Positions 41,267 to 50,856 of a stretch of DNA of 64,000 nucleotides are shown piece after piece. A model generated the notes under the pieces. The model saw nothing but the letters and a program-made list of their open reading frames with translations, was not told the origin of the DNA and searched no databases. The position numbers were made by a program, and so were the translations under genes. Source of the DNA: Caryophanales bacterium (lineage in GTDB: Bacteria; Bacillota; Bacilli; Bacillales; Bacillaceae_J); assembly GCA_012840465.1 (NCBI GenBank), contig DULJ01000048.1:124001-188000 (forward strand). The letters are read 5' to 3'. Position 1 is the stretch's first letter. The number at the start of each line of letters is the position of its first letter.

Positions 41267-42369
41267 TCAACTTCGCTCCAATTCATAACTACTTTCTTAA
41301 GGACATCGAGAAATTTGTTGTTTTCCTTCCTTGCGCGAACAGCGATACGGAAATCTTGTTCTGACAGACCAGGGTACATCGAGCAAGAACGAATCATAAT
41401 TCCCTGTTGCCCCATTTTGGATTGTAATTCATTAGCCGTCATTGGAACAGGAAGTCTTACCAATAGAAAATTAGCGGTCCCGGGTAATACTGTAAAGCTG
41501 AACTCTTTTTCAAATTTTTCTTTTAAATAAGCTCTTTCGCTTTCAATAAAATCGATTGTTTTTTCCTCATATTCACTTTCTTGAAGACAAGCTTCCCCTG
41601 CAATAAGCGCAAGACTATTTACACTCCAAGTTACTTGCTTCCTCTTAAGCAGGAGCGCCACTTCCTCCGAACAAATCGAATACCCCAAGCGCAGACCCGG
41701 AATGGCATAAAATTTAGTCATCGATCTTATGATAATAACATTCGGAAAATGATGTAATTTATCTAAAATCGTATATTTTTCCTGAGTAGAAACAAAATCG
41801 ATGAACGCTTCGTCGATAACAAGATACGTATTCGTATTCCTAGCGTGAATGGCTAAGCTTTTTAGCTCTTCTTTTGTATATAAAATACCGGTTGGATTAT
41901 TCGGTTGACCGATAAAAACTAAATTCACTTTATCTATTAACTGATATAGATCAGACATTACCGGTTTAAAATTATTTTCTATAGGGCCAAAACACGGCTC
42001 AATCTTTGCACCAAACGTCCTAGATAAGGTTGTATATTCTGAAAAAGATGGGTAGACAATACCAACTACTTTTGGCTGAAGTGCAAGAAGAACGAGTGCC
42101 ATACACTCAGCAGCCCCATTCCCGATCACAAGTTTCTCTTCTAAAATACCTAGTTTTTCGGCAAGCCTAGTACACAAGCTACGATGAACCGGATCCGGAT
42201 AATGAACAATAGTATGTATATTATCCATGATTGCGTTCATTGCGCTTTCAGGTGGACCAAGGGGATTAATATTAGCGCTAAAATCCAGGAACTGTTCTTG
42301 AGGTATACCAAAAAGATTTTGCGCTGTTAGCACATCCCCGCCATGTCCATGTTTTTCAATGATTGACAT
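41263..42369 (-). CDS. cobD: Threonine-phosphate decarboxylase CobD
   Basis: 368 residues of the PLP-dependent aminotransferase fold-I family. It has the GHGGDVLTAQNLFGIP opening typical of CobD, DFSANINPLGPP, GQPNNPTGILYTKEEL, VIDEAFIDF and the PLP lysine in RSMTKFYAIPGLRLGY. It makes aminopropanol phosphate from phospho-threonine supplied by PduX, so both arm-forming enzymes are in the operon. It overlaps btuR by one base and cobU by 4. Confidence 0.92.
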   Translation of the reverse strand: MSIIEKHGHGGDVLTAQNLFGIPQEQFLDFSANINPLGPPESAMNAIMDNIHTIVHYPDPVHRSLCTRLAEKLGILEEKLVIGNGAAECMALVLLALQPKVVGIVYPSFSEYTTLSRTFGAKIEPCFGPIENNFKPVMSDLYQLIDKVNLVFIGQPNNPTGILYTKEELKSLAIHARNTNTYLVIDEAFIDFVSTQEKYTILDKLHHFPNVIIIRSMTKFYAIPGLRLGYSICSEEVALLLKRKQVTWSVNSLALIAGEACLQESEYEEKTIDFIESERAYLKEKFEKEFSFTVLPGTANFLLVRLPVPMTANELQSKMGQQGIMIRSCSMYPGLSEQDFRIAVRARKENNKFLDVLKKVVMNWSEVE

Positions 42370-42908
42370 TAAAATTCAATTCCCTTCACAGCCGGAATTC
42401 CTTCATCATAATAATGTTTAATTGGTTTCATCTCTGTGACTAAATCTGCCGCTTCAATAATTTCATTGTTTGCAGCTCTTCCTGTTAAAACGATATGCAT
42501 CGATTCGCGGTACTTCTCAATAAAATCAAGGACTTCCTTTAATGGAAGAACATCGTCAATAGGGAATGTATCGATTGCTAGAGCATTATTGATCTCATCT
42601 AATATTAACACATCATAGGACCCACTTGAGACTTTTTCCTTCACAAATGCCCACGCATTTTTCAGCGCTTGACGATGTTCCTCAGGAGTCTTTGTCCATG
42701 TAAAACCAGAACCTTTTTGATGAATTTCAATCCCAATTTTCTCTAGCGCAAGCTGTTCTCCATATACTCGCTCCGGGGATTTAATGAATTGGACCATAAG
42801 AACTTTTTTCCCTCTTCCCGTTGCACGAGCAGCCAAGCCAAGGGCCGCAGTCGTTTTCCCTTTCCCGTCACCTGTATATACTAGAACTAATCCCTTAGAT
42901 TTACTCAT
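42369..42908 (-). CDS. btuR: Cob(I)yrinic acid a,c-diamide adenosyltransferase (BtuR/CobO type)
   Basis: 179 residues with the P-loop YTGDGKGKTTAALGLAARA (about 9-27), SGFTWTKTPEEH and VLILDEINNALAID. It adds the upper adenosyl ligand using ATP. ATG 42908 has GAGAGG upstream and overlaps the SUMT stop by 4 bases; a longer in-frame form would begin inside SUMT. Order SUMT-btuR matches the Bacillus megaterium cobI operon. Confidence 0.93.
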   Translation of the reverse strand: MSKSKGLVLVYTGDGKGKTTAALGLAARATGRGKKVLMVQFIKSPERVYGEQLALEKIGIEIHQKGSGFTWTKTPEEHRQALKNAWAFVKEKVSSGSYDVLILDEINNALAIDTFPIDDVLPLKEVLDFIEKYRESMHIVLTGRAANNEIIEAADLVTEMKPIKHYYDEGIPAVKGIEF

Positions 42909-43678
42909 TTTACAACCTCTCTTTCTTCTTGTTCCTGGAACCATCTTATTTTTTCTCTTAACCTAACAACTTCGCCAACGACAATGATCGCAGGATGGCT
43001 AATGTCGGCTTTATGTACGATTTCCTCAATTGTTGATAACTCACCGGTCACTGTATGCTGTAATTCTGTTGTCCCCCACTGGATCACAGCAACAGGTGTG
43101 GTTTGGCTTTTACCATGCTGAATTAGTTTAGCACAAATTTGTGATAGGTTGGCAACTCCCATATAAAAAGCAATGGTATCGCTCCCTTGTGCTAACGCTG
43201 ACCAGTTGATTCCTGCCATTCCTTGATCATCTTTAGCGTGCCCGGTAACAATCGTAAAGGAAGTTGCATAGTCACGATGGGTCACCGGAATTCCCGCATA
43301 GGCAGGGGCAGCTATTCCAGATGTGACCCCTGGGACGATTTCAAACGGGATGCCGTGCTTGGTCAACACCTCAGCCTCTTCCCCAACTCGTCCAAACACA
43401 CAAGGGTCTCCACCTTTTAATCTTGTTACAATTTTCCCGCTTTTCGCTTTTTCAATTAATAACTCATGAATTTCTTCTTGTATTAATGCATGTTTGCCAG
43501 GCAACTTACCAACATATATCAGCTCCGCACCCTCTTTTGCGAAGGATAACAGCTCTTTATTTATTAAACGATCATAGGCAATTACATCAGCCTTTTTGAT
43601 ACATTCCATACCATATAAGGTCATTAGTTTGATATCCCCCGGACCTGCACCCACAAGAAAGACTGGACCTTTTTTCAC
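42905..43678 (-). CDS. cobA: Uroporphyrinogen-III C-methyltransferase (SUMT)
   Basis: 257 residues with the tetrapyrrole methylase motifs VGAGPGDIKLMT, LKGGDPCVFGRVGEEAEVL and PGVTSGIAAPAYAGIPVTHRDYATS. It methylates uroporphyrinogen III twice to precorrin-2, the entry to sirohaem and B12. It starts with GTG overlapping the sirC stop (GTGA). It is the only SUMT in the window, and adjacent sirC takes the product on. Confidence 0.94.
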   Translation of the reverse strand: MKKGPVFLVGAGPGDIKLMTLYGMECIKKADVIAYDRLINKELLSFAKEGAELIYVGKLPGKHALIQEEIHELLIEKAKSGKIVTRLKGGDPCVFGRVGEEAEVLTKHGIPFEIVPGVTSGIAAPAYAGIPVTHRDYATSFTIVTGHAKDDQGMAGINWSALAQGSDTIAFYMGVANLSQICAKLIQHGKSQTTPVAVIQWGTTELQHTVTGELSTIEEIVHKADISHPAIIVVGEVVRLREKIRWFQEQEEREVVK

Positions 43679-44316
43679 TCTAAATCCCTCCTTTGCATCA
43701 TTAACTTATTCATTAGTTGTTCCCTGCGCTCGTATTGCTGCTCTTTTGATAAAGATGGGAATGGCTCGTCAAGGAGCTGTGAGAGCAGCTCCCTTCTTAC
43801 ATCTGGGTTTGTGATGGTTTTTTGAATATATTTACGAGTTTCAAAAAGAAAATCAAGATACTCCTCATAATACTCCTCATATTTACTGGCCAATTCTGTC
43901 ACAATCTTTTTTGATAGACCTGGACTTGCTCCTAAGGTTGAAACTGATATAGACAGTTTTCCCCGATGCAATGTAGATGGTACGAAAAAATTACTTCCCT
44001 CTGGGTTATCAACAACGTTTATTAATTGATGCGGTCCACTAGCCTCCAAAACTTGCTGATTAACAGTTCTATCATCTGTTGCAGCTATGATTAGAAAGGC
44101 ATCCTTACTATCATCATCTTCGTAGTATTTCTTTTTCCAGTTTATTTTCGTGGATACTAGCCATGATTGGATGGTAGCCGTAATAGCTGGACTTACAACG
44201 GTGATAATTGCCCCGGCATTCAGTAAATTAAGAATTTTTCTTTCAGCTACTGCTCCCCCACCAATCACGACAACTTGTTTACCTGCTAACCTTAAAGAAA
44301 TCGGATAACTTTTCAG
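43675..44316 (-). CDS. sirC: Precorrin-2 dehydrogenase (SirC/CysG-B/Met8 N-terminal type), CTG start
   Basis: About 213 residues. The NAD-binding site is VVVIGGGAVAERKI near the N-terminus, followed by IIAATDDRTVNQQV and VDNPEGSNFFVPST. The enzyme oxidises precorrin-2 to sirohydrochlorin, which CbiX then metallates. No ATG/GTG/TTG gives a full N-terminus: the only standard option is GTG at 44268, which would cut off the first NAD-binding strand. An in-frame CTG at 44316 has AAGGGAG 8 bases upstream and gives the expected opening KSYPISLRLAGKQVVVIGGG. It lies 13 bases after cobT, so CTG is the likely start. Confidence 0.85.
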   Translation of the reverse strand: MKSYPISLRLAGKQVVVIGGGAVAERKILNLLNAGAIITVVSPAITATIQSWLVSTKINWKKKYYEDDDSKDAFLIIAATDDRTVNQQVLEASGPHQLINVVDNPEGSNFFVPSTLHRGKLSISVSTLGASPGLSKKIVTELASKYEEYYEEYLDFLFETRKYIQKTITNPDVRRELLSQLLDEPFPSLSKEQQYERREQLMNKLMMQRRDLE

Positions 44317-44329
44317 ATAACTCGCTCCC

Positions 44330-45382
44330 TTACTCTTTACCTGAAATTTCTGCTGATTCGAAAGTAGCCATTTCTTTTACCATTAATGATGCAGATTGAA
44401 GAATTGGAAAGGCAACAGCGGCACCGGTTCCTTCTCCTAAGCGCATCCCTAAATCTATTAATGGTTGTTTTCCCAAAAGTTGTAGTGCCAGCAAGTGGCC
44501 CGGTTCTGCAGAGCGGTGGCCTACAATCATATAGCCTTCGGCGATCGGATTTATTGCTTTTGCGACCAAGGCTGAAACCGTTGAAATAAACCCATCAACA
44601 AGAATGGGCACTCTATTTTGGGCTGCTGCCAGCATCGCCCCAGCCATTCCAGCAATTTCAAGTCCACCTACCTTTGAAAGAACATCAATTGGATCCGATG
44701 AATTTGGCTTTCTTTCTGATAATGTTTTTTCAATTACCTGTTGCTTCATGAGTAACTTTTCGTCAGATATCCCTGTTCCTCTGCCGATAAGATCACCAAC
44801 AGAAGCTGTCCCGGTAAGGGCTGCTAACATTGCACTGCTAGTTGTTGTATTGCCAATTCCAAGTTCACCTAGAATAATACATTTGGCACCCTGTTGGATG
44901 ACCTCTTCACATTGACTAAAACCGATTTCAAGTGCTTGTTCTGCCTCGTTTCTTGTCATCGCCTCTTCAATTAAAAAGTTCCCTGTTCCGTATCGGACTT
45001 TTTTTTGAATGACTCCTGGTTCTTCGATATCACTTGCAACACCAATATCGATTACTCTTTGGATTGCACCAATTTGTCTGCCAAACACATTGATTCCTGC
45101 TCCGCCCCCAAGGAAATTGAGGACCATTTGAGCTGTTACTTCTTTTGGATAGGCTGAAACTCCTTCAACTGCAACACCGTGGTCAGCAGCAAATACTAAT
45201 ATTCCCGGGGGAGTTACTGTCGGAAATGGGGTGCCTGTGATTTCTCCTAGCTGCACTGCCAATTCCTCTAATCTGCCGAGGCTTCCAACCGGCTTTGTTA
45301 AAGTTTGAATATAGTTAAATACGGTTTTCCCCATCTCAGCATCTATGTTAGGAATGTTTGAATACTTTGTTTCTATTGTCAT
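44330..45382 (-). CDS. cobT: Nicotinate-nucleotide-dimethylbenzimidazole phosphoribosyltransferase CobT
   Basis: 350 residues. Motifs include TKPVGSLGRLEELAVQLGEI, VFAADHGVAVEGVSAYP, FLGGGAGINVF, LGELGIGNTTTSSAMLAAL and SAEPGHLLALQLLGKQPL. The catalytic Glu region lies in LRLGEGTGAA. It transfers ribose phosphate to the lower-ligand base. It overlaps cbiP by 4 bases. No base-synthesis gene (bluB or bza) is in the window. Confidence 0.95.
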   Translation of the reverse strand: MTIETKYSNIPNIDAEMGKTVFNYIQTLTKPVGSLGRLEELAVQLGEITGTPFPTVTPPGILVFAADHGVAVEGVSAYPKEVTAQMVLNFLGGGAGINVFGRQIGAIQRVIDIGVASDIEEPGVIQKKVRYGTGNFLIEEAMTRNEAEQALEIGFSQCEEVIQQGAKCIILGELGIGNTTTSSAMLAALTGTASVGDLIGRGTGISDEKLLMKQQVIEKTLSERKPNSSDPIDVLSKVGGLEIAGMAGAMLAAAQNRVPILVDGFISTVSALVAKAINPIAEGYMIVGHRSAEPGHLLALQLLGKQPLIDLGMRLGEGTGAAVAFPILQSASLMVKEMATFESAEISGKE

Positions 45383-46896
45383 TTCGATACACCTCTCGCT
45401 TGAAATTCTTCCATTTTTTTATAAATAAAGTCTAACTTCACAGACCTGCGTATATGACTTGCAAGATGGTCAAAGGCATCTTCTCTAAGTTGATTAAAAG
45501 AAATTCGCCCAGACAAGTCTTCAAGTCCTTTCATTTTTCGCACTTCATTAATAAATTTCTCTCTAAATAAATCATTATGGAAAATCCCATGGAAATACGT
45601 TCCCATGATCATCCCATCGGTACTGATACAACCATCAGATCTCTCCGTCATTATAATCAAGGGAGTATACGAATCCCCGTATGTGGACTGCCCCATATGT
45701 ATTTCATAGCCTTTTACTGGAATATCAAAGCCAGCAAAACTTATAAGACCCTCTGATAATGTCGTCATTTTCTCTTTTGTAATGGTTGTTACGATCGGTA
45801 ATAACTGCAAGCCTGTTTCGAAAGAAATACTGGATTCGATATGATTCGGATCCGTAATGCATTCTCCCAACATTTGAAATCCACCACAAATGCCAACTAC
45901 TTTTGTTTTTCCGCTCTTATATAGGGCAATAATTTGATCGATTAACCCTGATTCTTTTAAAAATCTCAAATCTTCAATCGTATTCTTACTTCCAGGTAAA
46001 ATAATAATATCCGGTTGCTTTAATTGCTCCGACTTTGTTATAAAGCGAACATGACAGTCCGGCTCGTAGGAAAACGGATCAATATCTGTAAAATTTGAAA
46101 TCATCGGATAGCGAATGACCGCAATATTGATTGGCTTTGTACGATCCTCCACGTGGGAGTATTGATTTAATGCGACTGAATCCTCAGCATCAATAGTAAG
46201 ATTATGAATATAAGGAATCACCCCTAAAACAGGAACTCCCGTATATTCTTCAAACCAATCGAGACCTGGGGTTAATAAAGATATGTCACCACGGAATTTG
46301 TTGATGATTACTCCGATTATCCTTTTACGGTCTTCCTCTGAAAGAAGCTGCAATGTACCTACTAAACTGGCAAAAACGCCACCTTTTTCAATATCTCCAA
46401 CTAAAATAACCGGAGCATTGGCCATGTTCGCAATCCGCATATTAACAAGTTCTCGATCATTTAAATTGATTTCCGCAGGACTTCCTGCCCCCTCAATGAC
46501 AATTCGGTCATAGTTTTCTGAAAGCTTTGTAAAGGAATTTTTAATCAATTGCAGTCCTTTTTCAAAGAAATCTTTCCGATAGCTGCCTGCTTCCATATTT
46601 TGATATGGTTTTCCATGAACAACAATTTGTGACTCTTGCTCACGAGTCGGTTTAATTAAAATCGGATTCATATCAGTTGTGGCGATTATATTTGCCGCTT
46701 CTGCCTGAACACCTTGGGCTCTGCCGATTTCTTTTCCATCCAATGTTATATACGAGTTAAGCGCCATATTTTGTGATTTAAATGGTGCCGTTTTATAGCC
46801 ATCTTGATAAAAAATTCTACAAAGCCCCGTCGTTATTATGCTTTTTCCGGCATCAGAATGGGTTCCTTGAATCATGATTGGAAGTGCTTTTGTCAT
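45379..46896 (-). CDS. cbiP: Cobyric acid synthase CbiP
   Basis: 505 residues. An N-terminal dethiobiotin-synthetase-like domain (MIQGTHSDAGKSIITTGLCR, FKSQNMALNS) is followed by a class I glutamine amidotransferase domain with the nucleophile in VVGICGGFQMLGE and a catalytic His in GTYFHGIFHND. It amidates four side chains of the corrin ring using glutamine and ATP. ATG 46896 overlaps the cbiA stop (ATGA). Confidence 0.95.
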   Translation of the reverse strand: MTKALPIMIQGTHSDAGKSIITTGLCRIFYQDGYKTAPFKSQNMALNSYITLDGKEIGRAQGVQAEAANIIATTDMNPILIKPTREQESQIVVHGKPYQNMEAGSYRKDFFEKGLQLIKNSFTKLSENYDRIVIEGAGSPAEINLNDRELVNMRIANMANAPVILVGDIEKGGVFASLVGTLQLLSEEDRKRIIGVIINKFRGDISLLTPGLDWFEEYTGVPVLGVIPYIHNLTIDAEDSVALNQYSHVEDRTKPINIAVIRYPMISNFTDIDPFSYEPDCHVRFITKSEQLKQPDIIILPGSKNTIEDLRFLKESGLIDQIIALYKSGKTKVVGICGGFQMLGECITDPNHIESSISFETGLQLLPIVTTITKEKMTTLSEGLISFAGFDIPVKGYEIHMGQSTYGDSYTPLIIMTERSDGCISTDGMIMGTYFHGIFHNDLFREKFINEVRKMKGLEDLSGRISFNQLREDAFDHLASHIRRSVKLDFIYKKMEEFQARGVSK

Positions 46897-48263
46897 TTTC
46901 CTTTCCACTCCTCACATTTTCGAATCCAATTTCCAACCATCTCCGGACAAGATGCAAAATGAAAATGAGTATAGCCTGAGACAAGATTATGTTTCATATA
47001 GCCTTCCTCTTTTAACCCTCTCATCCCTTTTGTTTCGTAGGCATAATTGATTGGTTCAGTTGCCTCAAAAGTAGAATAATGAAATTCATGACCCTTTGCT
47101 TCCAAGTTAGGATCCAGTAAAAAGTTATTCACTACGCCCTTTATTTGTCGATAACCTAAAGCAGCCAATCGTTTTTGCATTTTAACTTTTCCAGGAATAA
47201 GACCGACCATTGGAAAAACATCACCTGAATTCGTTTCAATCGACTCTGTTAAAAACATAAACCCGCCACACTCTGCCAGTGTAGGAAGCCCTTTTTCAAT
47301 CCCATCTTTAATAGACTTTCTAACCTCTTCCAAACTACTAAGTTTGTCAGCAAACTCTTCTGGAAAGCCACCTCCCAGATATAAGCCGTGAATATTCTCA
47401 GGCAAAACCTCACCTTTTAACGGGGAAAAATAAACGAGCTCAGCTCCTTCGGCTTCAAGGAGTTCAAGATTTTCTTGATAATAAAAATTAAAAGCTGCGT
47501 CTTTAGCAATGGCAATCCGAATCCCTTTTTCGATTTTTTTATCAAAAAGGTTCGTAGAGCATTCCCCAAGCTCCTTTGTTTTTGCCAATTGATATAAAAG
47601 ATCTAGATCCACTGTTGCTTCAATTAATTCTCCGAGTTTATCAAAAAAAGAGTCTAGTTCTCCTCTTTCAATCGATGGAATTAACCCTAAGTGACGTTCA
47701 GGTATTTCAATCATTTCATTCTTTAATAAATAGCCGGCTACCGGTACTTTACACTCTTGTTCAATCGCTGTTTTCACAAGCTTATAATGACCTTCACTCC
47801 CAACCCGATTGGCGATAACGGCAACGATATTGACATTTGGTTCTAATAGTTGAAATCCTTTTACAATCGCTGCGGCACTGCGAGCCATACTGGCACAGTT
47901 TACAATCAAAACTACCGGTGACTCGATAATAATGCTAATCTCGGCTGTACTTCCACTATTGTTTGTTGGGTCTTTGCCATCATAAAAACCCATTACGCCT
48001 TCAATAATAGAAATATCTGCACCTCGGGATCCACGGACAAATATATCTTTAAGTAAATCATGCGAAATCATCCAGCTATCAATGTTACGGGAAACTCTGC
48101 CAGTAACAGCACTATGATAGGAAGGATCGATATAGTCAGGCCCACATTTGAAGCCCTGAACAGTTAGTCCCCGCTTTTTGAAAGCTGCCATCAGTCCAAT
48201 TGTTAAGGTTGTTTTTCCGACACCGCTGCCTGTACCGCCGATTACGAGTCTACGATCTGACAT
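46893..48263 (-). CDS. cbiA: Cobyrinic acid a,c-diamide synthase CbiA
   Basis: 456 residues with P-loop IGGTGSGVGKTTLTIGLM near the N-terminus, FKCGPDYIDPSYHSAVTGR, GVMGFYDG and a GATase domain with Cys in PTLAECGGFMFLTE. It amidates the a and c side chains in the anaerobic pathway. The C-terminal YTHFHFASCPEM holds the GATase His. It is 14 bases after cbiG. Confidence 0.95.
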   Translation of the reverse strand: MSDRRLVIGGTGSGVGKTTLTIGLMAAFKKRGLTVQGFKCGPDYIDPSYHSAVTGRVSRNIDSWMISHDLLKDIFVRGSRGADISIIEGVMGFYDGKDPTNNSGSTAEISIIIESPVVLIVNCASMARSAAAIVKGFQLLEPNVNIVAVIANRVGSEGHYKLVKTAIEQECKVPVAGYLLKNEMIEIPERHLGLIPSIERGELDSFFDKLGELIEATVDLDLLYQLAKTKELGECSTNLFDKKIEKGIRIAIAKDAAFNFYYQENLELLEAEGAELVYFSPLKGEVLPENIHGLYLGGGFPEEFADKLSSLEEVRKSIKDGIEKGLPTLAECGGFMFLTESIETNSGDVFPMVGLIPGKVKMQKRLAALGYRQIKGVVNNFLLDPNLEAKGHEFHYSTFEATEPINYAYETKGMRGLKEEGYMKHNLVSGYTHFHFASCPEMVGNWIRKCEEWKGK

Positions 48264-48277
48264 CTTACCCTCTCCCT

Positions 48278-49372
48278 TTATTCATTTGCCAGTATCCCTA
48301 CTGAAATCGTAACATTTCCCGACTTTTTCTTCACTAAATCGAGCATTTTCGTTTTACTGTATAATAGTGCCGCAGGTTCACTTACCCCATAGGCCCCTGT
48401 GTACTTATAGACCGTATCGGATGGATCACTAATGGCAACTTGATTTAACACTTCAGGAGTATATGTAACAAAATCCCACCCATATTTTTTGATAATATCC
48501 AGAAAACCCTGCTCATCCTTTTTAAGGTCAATCGTACAAATGGCCTTAACACTCTTTATGGAAAATTGAAGCTCCGCCAATGTTTCATGAATGACTCCGT
48601 CAATTTCTTCTGCACTTGTCCCTCTGTTACAACCCATTCCAAGTACAATCACCTTTGGCCTGTAGAGAATGCCGTTCTCAAGGATGTCTTTTTCCCCCTC
48701 CGCTAATAAACGGTGTGTGACAACTAGTACTGCATTCGGATTGTCTCTTTTGGCAAGCTTCACAGAGTCGTAAACTTTAATATTAGAAGGGAGTGATTTC
48801 GAATATTTCCACCAATTTAATTCTCCGGATTCCTGGATGACGCCAACCTTTTCTTCATTAACAACCGCCGCACTTACAGGGGTTAACTTCTTATCAGACT
48901 CATATTGCCATCCGAACTCGCGTCCGAAAATATCAACAGCAATGGTTTGCCCGACATCTGAGGCCGTTGTGATAATTGGTCTTGCATGGATCATCTCGGC
49001 AATTTCCGTCGTTAATTGATTAGCACCGCCTAAATGACCTGAAAGAACACTAATTACATTTTCCCCTTTATCATCTATCACTACAATAGCGGGATCCGTT
49101 TTTTTATCCTTTAAAAGAGGGGCTATCATTCTTATAACTGCACCCAATGAAACTATTAAAACAAGACCTTTATAGCTTTCGAACAAGGAAGGTAACTGCA
49201 AACGAACACTGCCAGTAAACATTCCAATCGAACGTTCTTTTTCATCACCTTGTTCAAACTTGCTCATATAGAACAAATCAGCCTCAGGCCACTTTTCATG
49301 TAAATCGCGGGCAAGTTGTACCCCATGCTTTGTAATCGCAATAATACAAAAGTCCTTTTTGGTATTCTTCAT
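48278..49372 (-). CDS. cbiG: Cobalt-precorrin-5A hydrolase CbiG
   Basis: 364 residues. The N-terminal domain (IAITKHGVQLARDLHEKWPE), central SLGAVIRMIAPLLKDKKTDPAIVV and VISVLSGHLGGANQLTTEIA, and C-terminal VLGMGCNRGTSAEEID are all CbiG features. It opens the delta-lactone of cobalt-precorrin-5A and releases acetaldehyde. Overlaps cbiF by 4 bases. Confidence 0.94.
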   Translation of the reverse strand: MKNTKKDFCIIAITKHGVQLARDLHEKWPEADLFYMSKFEQGDEKERSIGMFTGSVRLQLPSLFESYKGLVLIVSLGAVIRMIAPLLKDKKTDPAIVVIDDKGENVISVLSGHLGGANQLTTEIAEMIHARPIITTASDVGQTIAVDIFGREFGWQYESDKKLTPVSAAVVNEEKVGVIQESGELNWWKYSKSLPSNIKVYDSVKLAKRDNPNAVLVVTHRLLAEGEKDILENGILYRPKVIVLGMGCNRGTSAEEIDGVIHETLAELQFSIKSVKAICTIDLKKDEQGFLDIIKKYGWDFVTYTPEVLNQVAISDPSDTVYKYTGAYGVSEPAALLYSKTKMLDLVKKKSGNVTISVGILANE

Positions 49373-50145
49373 TTTTCTAGTACACCTTTTCTAAAACCAT
49401 GTGTAAATGTTTTATCATATAGTTTTGAGCGGTATTCTTGATTATGAATATCTTCGCTTAGAGCCCAGCCCGCTAAAATCATCGCTTGCTTTCTAATTCC
49501 ATTTTTTTGCATATCTGAATCAAGGTTCTCAAGCGTTGTTCGAACAATTTTTTCATCTGGCCAAGTTGCTTTATATACAACGGCAACGGGGGTCTTTTCA
49601 CTCCAGCCCGCTTCGATAAATTCACGAACCATTTTCTTCGTTAGGGTTGCACTTAAAAATAACGCAATTGTACATTGGTGGCTGGCAAGATCCTTTAGTT
49701 TTTCATACTCAGGGACAGGTGTTCTACCTTCCGCTCTAGTAAGAATAACAGTCTGCGTTAAATCTGGGATCGTTAATTCCGTACCTACTCTAGCAGCTGA
49801 AGCAAACACAGAGCTGACGCCGGGAATGATTTCTACTTCTATACTTTGTTTTTTCAATAGGGCGATTTGCTCCATAATCGCACCATAAACAGCAGGATCT
49901 CCCGTATGGACACGAACAACCTTTTTGCCTTCTCGGACACGTAAAGCCATTAAGTCTACCATTTCCTCCAAATGCATGCCGGCCGTTTTTACGATTTCTG
50001 CTCCAGGCTTTGACCTTTGAACTAATTCCTCATTTACTAAGGAGTCGGCATACATAACAATATCAGCCTCTTCCAATAGCTTACGTCCTTTAACCGTTAT
50101 TAAATCAGGGTCCCCAGGGCCTGCTCCGATAATATATATCTTCAC
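49369..50145 (-). CDS. cbiF: Cobalt-precorrin-4 C11-methyltransferase CbiF
   Basis: 258 residues of the tetrapyrrole methylase family: IIGAGPGDPDLITVKGRKLL, VRVHTGDPAVYGAIMEQ and IPGVSSVFASAARVGTELT. The ADSLVNEELV element is typical of CbiF/CobM. It methylates C-11 with SAM. Overlaps cbiL and cbiG by 4 bases each. Confidence 0.93.
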   Translation of the reverse strand: MKIYIIGAGPGDPDLITVKGRKLLEEADIVMYADSLVNEELVQRSKPGAEIVKTAGMHLEEMVDLMALRVREGKKVVRVHTGDPAVYGAIMEQIALLKKQSIEVEIIPGVSSVFASAARVGTELTIPDLTQTVILTRAEGRTPVPEYEKLKDLASHQCTIALFLSATLTKKMVREFIEAGWSEKTPVAVVYKATWPDEKIVRTTLENLDSDMQKNGIRKQAMILAGWALSEDIHNQEYRSKLYDKTFTHGFRKGVLEK

Positions 50146-50843
50146 TTTCTCACCACCATTAACGATAAGTATTCTAAATCAACATTGTCTAACTCATTCA
50201 GATCCCATATAACTTCCTCTTCCGATGTTACCTTCGTAACAACTGCTGCATTATGATACAAGTCTAATTCTTTTAATAATTTTAGCATTGGCTTAATCAC
50301 TTTAGCCACCTTAATAAAAACGACACAGTCATGCTCTAGAATGGCTTTTTTCATTTCCTCATATTGGTCTGTCGCAGGAACAATCGCGAATTTATCATCT
50401 CCATCTGCCAGTGGCAAACCAAGTCTTGCAGCTGCACCATTGACCGATGATATTCCAGGAATGATTTTCATTTGAACTTCTGGATAGCGTTTTTTCATAA
50501 GCTTCATCATATGGATAAACGTACTATACAACAATGGATCTCCCTCTGTTACAAAAGCTACGTTTTTTCCTGCAGAAAGCTTTTCCCATACTAACTGGGC
50601 AGTGTTCGCCCATTCTTTATCTAGAATCGCTTGATCTTTTGTCATTGGAAAAATAAGTCCAAGCATTTCTTTTTCATTTGGATTAATATATATATCAATA
50701 ATCTTGTGGGCATAGCTTTTGCTCCCCATTCTGCTTTTCGGATAAGCAACTACAGGCGATTCCTTTAATATCCTAAAGGCTTTTACCGTAATGAGCTCCG
50801 GATCCCCGGGACCCACCCCCACACCATATAATGTTCCGATCAT
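50142..50843 (-). CDS. cbiL: Cobalt-factor-II C20-methyltransferase CbiL
   Basis: 233 residues with LYGVGVGPGDPELITVKAFRIL, FVTEGDPLLYSTFIHMMKLM and IPGISSVNGAAARLGLPL. The longer linker and GSKSYAHKIIDIYI are typical of CbiL/CobI. It adds the methyl group at C-20. It is 13 bases after cbiET. Confidence 0.93.
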   Translation of the reverse strand: MIGTLYGVGVGPGDPELITVKAFRILKESPVVAYPKSRMGSKSYAHKIIDIYINPNEKEMLGLIFPMTKDQAILDKEWANTAQLVWEKLSAGKNVAFVTEGDPLLYSTFIHMMKLMKKRYPEVQMKIIPGISSVNGAAARLGLPLADGDDKFAIVPATDQYEEMKKAILEHDCVVFIKVAKVIKPMLKLLKELDLYHNAAVVTKVTSEEEVIWDLNELDNVDLEYLSLMVVRK

Positions 50844-50856
50844 CGCTTTTCCCCTC

